NCBI GenBank assembly: GCA_037975125.1
Contig: CM075860.1
Span: 25,772,670 to 25,836,669 of the forward strand
From: Latrodectus hesperus
Taxonomy: Eukaryota > Arthropoda > Arachnida > Araneae > Theridiidae
DNA: 64,000 nt
Direction: 5' to 3'
Both the position numbers and the translations under genes were made by a program. This document shows positions 15,601 to 28,500 of this stretch, piece after piece (position 1 is the stretch's first letter; every line of letters begins with the position of its first letter). Under the pieces are notes generated by a model that saw only the letters and a program-made list of their open reading frames with translations, was not told the DNA's origin and ran no database searches.

Positions 15601-18600
15601 TCAAATGGTATATATATATCTTTAATATTCAAATTTATTCTCAATTCATATAATTTTAAAACACTTGCTTAACTGTATTCTAAAATAAAAACATAAATTT
15701 ATACAAATGAATCATAAAGTATGTTACAATGTAAATATTTATTTTTAAAGATTCACAGTTTGGTTGTCAGAACTTTTCCCAGATTCAATTATGTTGTTAC
15801 AAAACTTCTTTTTCTAAGTTTAAATTTAGTCTGTAAAATTATTTATTTTTAGTAAAACTTCTATTCTGTACCTAGCCGTGCTAAAATAAGTAATCTCGGA
15901 ATTTTCTCCTTTTAATCAAAGATCTAATTTATTAAATTTTCGTTTTATTGTAATCAAAGTATAAATTTAAGTATTTTTTTAACTTGAAGTAGAAAACGAT
16001 TACATTAAATATTCATATAACTATACTTACATTAAATATCCTGAGACTATTGACACACTAAAATGATTACTTATATCTAATATAAAAATTTTCAGTATGA
16101 TTGATTAAAAATATAATTGTATACAAAAAAAATTTTGTAAAGTAAAGAAATTCTGTATTTCATTAAAAATTTATATTATTTTAATGATTTAAAAAGCTGC
16201 AGCATGTAAATTCAATTATAAATTTAAAATAAATAAATTATATCATATTTTTAAATTTTTTTCCTGTTATATACACTTATTTTTAATTGTGAATACATGT
16301 ATAGTTAAATTAAAATATATATGCACACAGATAAGAATTTCAGAAATTTCAACTTTTTTCTTACATGGAAGAGTTCTTTTTTAATATTTGGAAAATTAAT
16401 TTAATGAATAGTATTTTTAATAAATTAAAAGAAAAAATTTCCATTTTCAATCTTAATTTTTAGTTCCTACTTTGCCTATAAAGTTTGAATTCAAATATGA
16501 CTTAATAATGTTCATATGACTATTTATAAACAATAATATTTTTACTTCAATTGCAATAATTTTCATTCTTAGTCATTAAATGGTTTGTTAATTTTATTAT
16601 ATGAATGCATAGGTAATATATATATGAATATATCTGTATAATGTCATGGAAAATAGTAAAAATTTCTATCTTTAAAATATCTTCTAAAGCTACTTGTATG
16701 CATTTTCTTAATATATGGATTTGCATTTAAATTAGGTAACATTAATATTTTATTACATATTCAAATTTTTTGTTATGTTGTGTTTCATGTTTTAAAATTA
16801 CAATGAAAAACAACGCCTAAAAATTTTAATAGAGATTTTTCACACAAAAAATATTTTTTCACTGGAAAAAATTTATAATATATTTTTTAGTTTTGCGAAG
16901 AAAATTTTTAAATTTAAATGTACTTTTATTATACAACATAATTATAAATTACTTTTTGAAATTAATGTTTTCAGATTGTATAAAACTATTGCAAAATGGA
17001 AAAATCTTGATGGAAATATTATCAACTTTAATATTAAGTAAGTTTTTATTTAAGTAAACTTTTCCATCAGCTTTTATGTTATAATTAATGAATAGAAATT
17101 TGTAATTCCTTTTAATAAAATTTTCTATGTTACCATTATATATATATATTTTTTTTTTCAGATTAGCTTAAGAAATAGTTGTCTTATAGTTTATTTAAAT
17201 AGATTATATTTGTACATTGAATTAATTTTAATGATAAAAATATATGTTGAAAGAAACCAAAATTTTTTCTATAAATAAATTCAATATTTTTAAGCATGAT
17301 TTAATATATTTAAAGAAATTTATAAATCCATTACCATTTCATACTATTAAAATATATTAGAAATAAGATTCCTTTAGTTGGGATTTTTTTCTTAGTTATT
17401 TCTGCAATATTGCTACTATTCACCTATATCTTCTCTGCCATTTAGGTATTGTGTCAACTTATTTTTTTATTTTTAGTTATTATGTCCATTCTTTACCGAA
17501 AGAAAATATCAATTCTTTTATTAAAAAATTTTAACCGTCGGTAACTATACAATCATGTGAAATAGACATTTCATGTTAAAAAGCATATCTTTATAAAAAT
17601 TTTAATGCTAGCGTTAATAACACTCTGTTTAAGCTTAGTTACTTTAGATCTTTAATCTCGCTTACAAAGCAAGAAAGATACTTATCATTTATTTTTTATT
17701 TAATATTGCGAGACTTTTCTAATTTTCATTTCAAAGTAATAGGATTTTACTGATTCAATTATATTATAAATCTAAACTTTAAAAAAAATCCATTTTGTAA
17801 TTTAGAAATTATTTTAATAAATGAAAACAACATTATAACTGTAAATTTTTGTCACTTTAAATTTAAGCAAAAATATAATTTAAATTAATTTTAGTGGCAA
17901 ACAATTCAATTATTAATTTTAATTGATCAAATTACTTACTATTCAATTCTTTTCCATCTTCAATTCAAGCATATATGCTTACTTTTGTTTTACAAGTATT
18001 ATTTAATGTAGTTTAGGCATATTAATAAATTATTCATTTGAGAATTTGAATTAATATTTTGCTTTTCTTTGCTAAAATGTAATGTTATTGCTTGATTAAT
18101 AATTTTAAATCACTAATACTTAAATTCAATGTTATTGCAATTAATGTAGTTTCATTTTTGAATCATTATTTTTAAATTTTATTATATACTTCTAATATTA
18201 TCATAGTGATTAATATATTGATAAATATAAATTTTTCATAAAATTTCTATAAAATTTTGATCTTTTTTAAATTTTATATAATTAATTCTGTGCTCATATT
18301 CATTTATTAAATAACTTAATTTTTTTTATCATTAAAATACAAGAATGTTTATAATTGACTTATTTTGCTTCTTTTATTAAATTAGATTAATATCTGTGTA
18401 AAAATAAAGGTAGATTCCTATGGCATTCTGCGTAAAAATCTTATAAGTTATCCAAAAAAAAAAAAATGCTTTGCCTTTCAATGTTAAACATTTATATATC
18501 TAATATTACTCTTCATATAATTGGATAGAAAATTTTTCTCTTATTCAAAATCTGTATTGAATGTGTGTTTTTATATATAATCCTCTGTAGTTTCTTACTT

Positions 18601-21600
18601 TATTTTCAAAGTTATTTTATTTTAACATTAAATTATATTATTTTAGGTAAACCAGAAGATGATCTTAAACTTGTATCAATAAAGATACCTCTATCTTTCG
18701 TAACAGAGTTAAGAAATGGAAACGATGAGTAATTTACTTTTTTATGTTTATAATCAAATTTTAAACACTAAAGTGTTATTACATTCATTGTGTGTTGCAG
18801 AGAGGAAGAATAAAAATGCCATATTACTTAAATTATAAGTGAACCTTCTGAACCTCTTTTTTTACTATTTATACATTATATAATTGAAGAATCCTGAGTT
18901 TAAATAACATTTTAAATTATAAATAAATTTGATTTTTTCCACATATTCATTATTGTTATTGATTTAAGCAATAATATTTTTTTCTGATTATCTGAAAGTT
19001 TTAATTTAAATGGAAAAGTTTTGAAGATTTTCTAGTGATGAGAAAATTGTGAATTTCATGCCTAATTTTTAAATTTTCTGCAATCATATAATTAAATATA
19101 TGTTCTGATTGCAAAAATAAATCAAAATTTAAATTTAACTGCAAAAATTATTCAAATTAGAAATTATGTAGGATTGAATATGCAATTTAATAATTCAGAT
19201 GAAATATGCTTAAGACAATTCTTCTAAATTGAGAACTATGATTAAATTATAGTTGTTTTTTGTTAAAATCATATTAAAAAAATGAACTTATAATCTTTAA
19301 ATGTGTTCTTTAATAGTGTTTCTTTTTCCCTCCCAGATTGTTATCTATACATCAACATTGCTATTTCTGTTTAACTGAATGTTTTAAGCACATTTCTGAA
19401 TCCCTTATTACAGTTGATGAATTTGTGAGTATTAAAATTTTTATATACACATTTTAAGGTTTGATGATATCATTATTTGCTTTCCAAGATAAATTTTTAA
19501 TCATGAGTTTTTGTTAAAAATTGTGGTATATTTTTAGAAAGTAAATTGTTATGATCACTTTATTTTTTTATTTAGATAAAGAATTTACTCCATACTTTTA
19601 ATTCATGTTCAGACGTTATTTTTCTTCTTATTTCTGATGTGTGGATTTTTTATGCCAGGTATTTTATAATTTATCTATTCAACAATTTCTGTATGATCTT
19701 TATTCATTAATCTTAGAATCTTATTAAAACGTAAAATTGTCCTCTTCTTCTTCTTCTTATTTTTTTTTTTAAGGTGTGGATCTATTGACAGTTTGTATAA
19801 AAAATGTAAAGTGATATTAGAACTCTTAGAAAAAGTTAATGCAAACTCAAGGATTGAATTATTATTAAGAAGAATGTTTAAATTCTTGCCTCATGACTAT
19901 AAAGTATGTATGTGTTTTCATGTCTTCCATTTTTATTTATGCTCATTTAACTGATAAATTTCATATGTAAGCTTTTTAAATATATGTGTTGCAATTTTTT
20001 CCAAACTAATAATATTACTTAAAGATTACTGTAGCCTTTTAGTAAGCTTAGCGGTAATCTTCATTGATGATGGTTGAGGTATGTTAAATAAGTTGTTGTT
20101 GCAATGTCTTCCATGTAAAATGATACCTCTGATTAAAGTTGGGGAATTTTCTGTTTGAATTATATTTCTAAATTACAAAAACCCAAACACTTTTATGGAT
20201 CTGATTGTGCACTTTTTGGGTGCTTTACTGTGTCTGCTGTATAAGATACCTTCAATTCTGACCTTTAAGTTAAAAAAAATTGGAAATACTCTTAGTACCA
20301 AACATTTGAGGGAGGAAAAAAGCAATACTTAAATTTAGTATTGTTAGTTGATATTAAAATAATTGTTAACTGAAAACATTTTACATTTTTAATCTATAAA
20401 AATATATTTAAGGTAAATAAATCAATTTCTTCTAGTAAAATTTTTTTTTATAAAAAAGTTATATTGTGGGGAAAGTAAGGATTTTTATATTTATTGACAT
20501 TAGATAAATTCCTATTTTTGTCAAATATCTGTATAATTTTACCTTTAAAGTAGAAGCTTATTACTGAGAGATTAATATAATTTTGTTACAGATTTGACAA
20601 AATTTTTATTTTATTCTGGATACCTTATAAATTGGGAAAGTTGGTAGTTATAGATTGTGTGGGAATTTAATTCATGTGAATTTATATCATGCTTTAGAAA
20701 AACAAGCACATCATAAGTGTAATTCTAAAGATAATACTCAAAAGAATTTCTAAGACCTAACTTAATTAAGATTATTGCATCAAGATGATAAAAATATTCC
20801 AAAAAAAAAAATCGTCTTGATGTGTTAAATAGAATAAATACATTGATTATTGTGAATTTTAATCAAAATATGCCTAACAATGTATTTAATTTAAATGTTC
20901 ATTTGAACAAATTATTTGTATTATAATTCAGAAATGTCTATAAAATCATTTTAAGCTATAATAGTTATTTATAAATTTACATGAAAATTTAATTTTGGGA
21001 ACTTTTAATTTTTTTGTTGTGAAATGTATTGTCTTGTATTTTATTTTAAGCATAATTTAAGTTTTTAATCTTCAGTACTTCAAAACAACCATCTTCGATG
21101 ATTGTTTTGAAGTATTATGTGTTAAATAGTAACTTATTTATCATTACTATTAATGAAAATATGCCTGTATCTTGACTATGATTCTGCTTGCCTCATATTC
21201 CTTTTTTTCAGTTTGTCTTCATTATTTAAATATAGTTATTAAATAGTATCTGGTTTCATCAATTATTCAGTAATCAAGGGTCTAACATTTTCGTTTCTAA
21301 AGTGACTTTATTTAAACATGTTCTTACTTTAAAGGAAAAAATTATTTTATACTTTTATAATCATAAAGCATTTTATGAAAAATATAAAATGGCTTATGAA
21401 TTTTGTATTTTTTTATTTTTTATTTTAACTCGTTTTATAAAATTGGTTTGTGCTTTTTCATTTTAGGCTAAAATATTTGATATGCATGGAAATTTGCATA
21501 AATTATTTTGCTTTCACAATTTCTGTAGATTTGATTCCCCTCAACATAAGAGCTCTTCAGTGGAAAAAATAAAATGTGTTCAAATCAATTCTCTTGTAAG

Positions 21601-22453
21601 TTCATTATGCACTTTTCATTTGATATTTGTAAATGTTTTGATAAAATAGCAATTCTGAATAAAATATAGTTTTTATTCATAGATTGTGCAATTTTTATTT
21701 AAACCGAAATGTAAAATTTCATGTTATTGTGTATATTAGTTTCATATTATAATATGATGTATATAAATTATCAGTTTATGCATGTTTATGTGTTATTTTG
21801 TAACATTTAAAAATGAGATATTGTTAGTTACTAAAAAAATTGCTCATTTAGGAATGTTTATTTAAATTAATTTTCTACAACTTATAATTTTATTTATTTT
21901 ACCATTTATTCTTATGTTAATGTTTTCCGTTTGTTCAATTAATAAATAGAGAGAATGAAAATGAATCATTGTTATATAATTACTTTAAATAATTAAAGAG
22001 TATTATTTTAATGCTTTTTTAAGTGTACAATCATTTTCTATTACCAATTAAATCATTATATGATTATTCAGTAAATGTGAAAGCATAGAAAATAAAAATA
22101 GAATTCTATTTGAATATAAATTGGAATTATCTGTGGAACAGTTGATCAATGCATATATTTTTAGATGTATTCAATTGAATTCAAGCATTGATATTATTTT
22201 AATTATTAATAACCTTAATCATTTATTGATATGTTTGAATTCTCATTTATTGCTTCCAAAGTATTCTAATGTTTTTAATTTACTATGAAATTTGTAGATG
22301 AAATATTTGAAAGAATCAGACTCAAAAGATTTACAAAAGATGGTTCAAAGAGCTTGTGCAATTCTTAAACTTGGTGCCCTATGTATTGAAATGTTTTCAC
22401 CTGGTGAATTATTGAAGGTAACCACTGAATTTAGCTTTCATTTTGCTTAAGAC

Positions 22454-22537
<84 letters not shown>

Positions 22538-25500
22538 CACACACACACAGTAAATGCTCGTTTTTATGAACACTCATAATTTTACAAACTAGTAGCTGAT
22601 TCCATAAACAGAATGATAATTTTAATTCCCATTTATAAATCAAAATTTTAAAGAACCTCTTTTTTGTAAACTTACTTACTTAATATAAATAAACTTATTA
22701 TACTTTATTTGTTTGCATTTATTTATTTATCTTTATTTTTTCTGTTTCAAGTTCCCCCCCTCCCCTCCTTTGTTTCTTGGTTGAGAAATATCAATCAATT
22801 TTCATTTGAGAATCATGAGCCTTATGAATTGTGGATTACTAACTTTTCTGCTGATATTTAGTCGAGCTGGCAGCCAAATGGTTAGCGCTCTTGCCTTCGG
22901 TTCAACAGTTCGTGGGTTTGAATCCCACCTTGGGCATGGATGTTTGTAGTGGTTCGGAATCCGCTTTAAAACGTAAGTCCCGGTCTAATTAACCCTCGTA
23001 TGCAAAAAATGACTGTTGAGCGACAAATAAACAAACAAATCTGCTGATATTTAAATTCCAGATTTTTTAAGCTATGTATGCTTTTTCAAGGAGTGATCAT
23101 GGCTTCGAATCATTTTCTGATATCATTGTTCCAATCAATCTTTGCATGGAATGATGTTACAGGAAAAATGTTATCTTCAGAATACTTTGCTGATGACAAA
23201 TTGAGTGAAGATGAGTTATTCATGAATTTCTCTAGCCAAAAAAACACTGCTAACTAGAATTTCATTTCAGGACTTTTTAGCAATGGACTCAAGGGCAATT
23301 TATATACAAGAATTATCATAATGGTTTAATGAATGAAAACAAAATGAATAAGAATGAAAATGTTCAGATATCAAACAGAAAGAAAATGGTGTAGTGCTGT
23401 GACCATTTGCAGAATAAGCAGATAATGACTAACAAGATTCAGGTTCTATTTTGAAAAATAGACAACAGTGAAAATTTTGCTAGAGTAAAAAGATAATAGT
23501 AAAAAAAGACATGTATTTGAAAGTGTAGTTTAAAAACAAAAAGAAAAAAGTGATTATACCTGATTTCATATCAGTAAAGTGAAAGTAAGAATTGTTTTTA
23601 AGCAGGAATTTTGTGTTATGTGTGTTTACTATAGAGTGCTTATTAAAATAGATGTGTGTATGAGTTTGTATAATGTATGTAAAAGAATCCATTAATTAAT
23701 TAAAGTAAACAATTACAATACCAAAGTTTTTTATTAAAAGTAAATTAAATGTTGAATTTTGTTTCTTAAAATATCTTTATTGCTGCCAAAAATAGACATT
23801 GTAAACAAAATTGCAGTCAATTGTTTTGTAGTTATTTTTACTAGTAAAAAATATGTTCTTGTGTAGGTAAGAAATGTGTATATAAGTAAAGAAATTTGAA
23901 TGTTTATTTTAGTAATATTTTTTTTTAAATATTTTTCCAATAATCATACAAAATGAATTTTTGTTAAAATGAAAGAAGTAATATATATAGGTAATTTTAA
24001 AATTTTATTGATGGAATTCATTCCCTCTAAATAGCTCTTTACAGCCAAACTAGGCTTGCTTACTAATTTTTATATTAGATAATAATTCTTACTCGGCACC
24101 TGATTAATTAAAGAAAAACTCATTCTTAAATTCAAATGACTTATATAATTATAAAGTTATGTAAATTATAAAATATTCAAATGCCTTAAATATTAAATAA
24201 TTTTCTTCTCTACTTTAGTATGATTACAAAATTGCAATTATAAATATGATTTTTTTAGAAATTTTGGTTAAAAACTTTGTTTATTTTTAAATATTTAGCA
24301 GATTTTATGTTTCAGAAAAGTTCACATTTATCTGCTGAACATCTCAGATTTCATGGTATGGGTTTTAAATGTTTTACAAATTTAGAATTAAATTAATATT
24401 GATTAATTAAGATATCAGAAAGCTTTTATAAATGCAGCTAAACTACAATAATTGAGATATTCTTAGGGTGGATGAAGGTTAAAGCTGTAAAGGGATAACT
24501 ATTTAATGCTAACACTTTCAGTTCTGAAATTTCAATCCTGGTGTGCAAAACTGTAACAGTAATGTAAGTTTTAAGTAGATAGCCATGAAATTGTAGAAAA
24601 GAGTTCTTGTAATTAAAGCAATGATCACAATTCTGTAGAAAGATGTATATAAGGTACAAAATGTCACAGGTGACTTGAGCGAACAAAAGACGCGTGTACA
24701 CAGCTCAAGACTTCAATAACAGGAAAGGTGGAGAGCCAGTTGAATACATTTTCGCTGCCAGTGATTCTCAAAGCTATTTGATTTGGGGAGAGGTTAGGAC
24801 ATGGTTTAATCCCAATAACATCAAGGAAAGAGATTGTCATGGCAACCCTGCTGAATGAGCCTCATGTTTTCAATAGTACTTCTGAAACTAGAATTGTTAT
24901 TAAAAAGGAGGTGATTTTTCCCCCGTGTGTATCTTGTTTCGAGGTGCCATTGGAACAGATTTAACTTGTATGGTTGACAATACCTTGACTCCTGTTGTTC
25001 TTCAGCCCTACTGGAAGTAGAAGATAGAAAATTTTAATAGATTAACCAGTATACTCAACTGATTTAAATGTCATGTGTGGGATGTTTGGGGGAGATATCT
25101 TTTAAAGGATGATTATATTTTCTTGGGAATACCCAGTCACTGAAACGGATGCTGATTGAGAAATGAGGTACCCTTCAAAAAATGTTGAACTATTTGGTGC
25201 TGTGTGTGGAAAGAGAGATGCTGTATATGGGATTGAGCAACCACTGTATTAAAATTTTCCCTCCAAAGAAATTTTAATTTGAATCTTATATAATGTAAAT
25301 AGAAAGTAATTTTTTTACAAATCATGGATTATATATTAACAGCATATTTGATGAGAAAACAATTAGGGATTTCAAATATAGCCCACATCTTTCTGAAACA
25401 TACTTAAGTATCTAGATTAATTTTTCTGAATTTGTGAAATTTTACTTATTTGAAGCAAATTATATTTTTAAAAAAAATTCAAACTCCCCCTTTTAATATA

Positions 25501-28500
25501 TAAAGAAACTATATGATTTTGCTATGATATATTACTAACTCAAAGCACAATCATTAGGTATCAATATTTTTTTTAATTTGAGTTATAATTTCTTTTGCTT
25601 ATTTTATGAGTCATTGCTCAAATTTTATTTCTTTAGTTTATAGAATTTTGTGCTGCTTTGTTTAAAACAGAAATATATGAAATTCAAGCTAGCATTCTCA
25701 TGTTTTTGAAAGCTTTGGAAGGAAAGGTTTTATCTAGAAATCGAGAGGAAGTAAGAAATATATTTTCCTTTTATTTATGCCTATATATTCTGTTTTTACA
25801 AAAAAAAGGTTTTTTCTTTTCATAAAAGTTTCCTTGAAACTATTTTAATGAATGTATATTTATAAGAATCATGCCAACTTTGGAGGAAAAAATATACTAT
25901 TTATTTTTTTCTTCATGATTTACTATCATAATAAAAGTCTTTAAAAAGAGGAATGCTTATCAAAAAATGGTTTCTAAATTTGTTGATTGTTCACACATTA
26001 TTTTTAGTTTTAAAGTGTAAGGTCTTATTAAAAATATGATGTATTACAAACAGTACTCTATATTAAATTAATATAATTACAAATCTGAATAATTAATAAA
26101 TAACAGGTAATGATATTGATAGAAAAATTATTTAAAGTCTGAGCTTAACTTTTATTGATCACTTCATATCCAACTCTCATGAATAATTTGATAATTAAAT
26201 TCAAATATAAAAATTAATATTTTTATGGTTAACTACCTTCTGGTTCATATCCTATGCTTCAATATTTTATCAAATCTTTACAATCTTTCAGTTTTTCATA
26301 TAATATTAGGATGTGTGTGTGATGTATGGAAGAATCTTTTTCCATATTTAATTCACAAAAAAACATTTTTTTGGTTATTTCTAAATAATTCCTATGCTGT
26401 TGTGCTGTAGTCTAATATTAGATTATCTGAAGTGAGCATATTGAACAAAATTTTGGATGAGCTGGCAATTTAATGTTTAATATTATTTTATATTATTTAA
26501 TATATTTATTAAATGTTTAAAATTATTAGTTTGTGATCTTTGGTTCAACAGGTTGTGAGTTCAAATCCTATCTCGGGAATTCTAACCTCAGGTGGGTTTA
26601 ATGCAGACTGTAGTTCATGATAAACAATTATATTTAATTCCAAGACAAAAAAAAATTTGAATGCTCAAATTGGAAAACTTTTTTCTAATATTTTTATTTA
26701 TTTATACTTTTGTAATTATGACATTGTGAAATATAGATACCTTGATAATGTCTCATTAAATCAATTCATTTTTGTTTGCTTATATCACAAAATTAAAAGT
26801 TATTTACTTCATGACACAGTCAGCATTCAAGTGTTACAATATTTTGCTACTGTCCAAAAACTTATAAAAACTTACAATCATAAATAGTGTTTGATTCCTT
26901 TTTAATTTATACTTTTGTAAAAATGCTTTGATTTTTGTTTTCTGCATAAAAATTTTTTTATATTATTTCCTAATAATTTAATTTTACATATGTATATATG
27001 TAAAATTAAAACTTATTGTTAATATTTCATTTTGTGTTATTATTTTATTTAAAACTAGAAAATACAATTTGATCATCATTTCAATTTTCTTTTATAAAAT
27101 TCAAACATTGTGACCCTAATGTTTTACTTCATTTAAGTAGTTTAAACTTTTAAAGTGTTAAGAAATTATTTAAAAAAAATTAAATGGTGTTTGATTAACA
27201 ATTATCTTTTAATTAAATTTATCCTTTATCCCAATTTAATTTTTTTTAATGAGACTTAAAATAAGTAAAATCTTATAGAATTGAATTCCGAAAAATAAAA
27301 GATAATAATATTAAAACTGCAGTAAATTTTTTAAAAAGGAATCATTCTGCATTACAATTAAAAGTCCAACAGCATCCAAAGTGAATATTTCACTTCATTA
27401 AAATTCCATAAACATATTAAATATTTGTGAAAATTAAAAAAAATTAGGAAACCTGAAGTGGAGAATGCTAAAATATTAAGAATGAAATTGAAATTACTGC
27501 TTCATTTGTCTTTGAATTTAATTATTTTTATCTTTTTCCAATTTTTTATTTTCTGATTAAATTCTTTAAATTAAGGTGAATGTATTTGAAATAAGAAACA
27601 GCAAAAACATGTTATTGTTGCACAATCTCATGGACTTATTTCTACATTTCTAGAAGAAATTATCTCTAAATTGTTGTTAAATCAGTAGACAGAAACAGAT
27701 TTTAAATATTTTTTATGTGTGCATTTTATAATTACATAAGTGGTTGCTAATATTTTGCAATTTCTAACATTTTTATTCATATTTTTATGATAAATATGCA
27801 GTTTTATAATGAGACAGAAATCAAATGTGACAAATATTTTCTTATTTTAAGTGTTTTAAGTAATAAAACATAATTTAAGAAATAAATTTATATATATGTA
27901 TATGTAAGAATAAAAATCCTTTACTTATTTTAAAATAACTTTTTATTGAATGGTTTTATTTAAAACTTAACATTTTCTGACCTTTTTTTTATTCTTCCAA
28001 GAAAAAATTTATAAAATCTTATGTGTATTGGATTTGCTTTTCTTAAAAAATTGAAGCAAAAACTACACAGTAAATTTGATCAAAAGCTTAAAAATGTTAC
28101 AAATTCATTCATGATTTTATTATTTTACTATTTTTCAATTGATAATTACCTATATTCATTTTATCAAGAGTAATTTTAATTACTTGCTTTCTAACAAAAT
28201 GTAAACATGTGTACTTTTAAGAGACTGCTATCTGAATTCTGTTCATTATGTGATTACTAATCAAGTCTGATTTTTAAAATATTTTTAAATCCAATAATTT
28301 TTAAAAGGTGATCATTTTCCTTTAATAATAAGATTAACACAAAATATATTCATTTAAAAATGACTCCCTTTTATAATTGTCTCTTAAAAATTCCTTATTT
28401 TCAAGTCTATTACCTGTTCAGTAGATTTTTCCAACTTATAAATTTAATAATAAAATTAAATTTTAATCTATTTTAACATTGTATTTTTATCAATATGATT

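Larger units (their letters stand above)
13363..18646. other. FIRRM introns c-f, AT-rich
   Basis: Apart from the small exons at 15533, 16975 and 18647, these introns are AT-rich sequence with homopolymer runs (T runs near 15237, 15330 and 15510). No transposon relic or RNA gene was recognised. Confidence 0.4.

Noticed and set aside
22431..22643. Minus-strand open frame with a long Ile-Tyr repeat
   Set aside because: It is the (TA)n microsatellite read as codons.
22861..22945. Possible tRNA gene
   Set aside because: A and B boxes are present, but the fold is not a full cloverleaf and the sequence continues into a SINE with tail and TSD.
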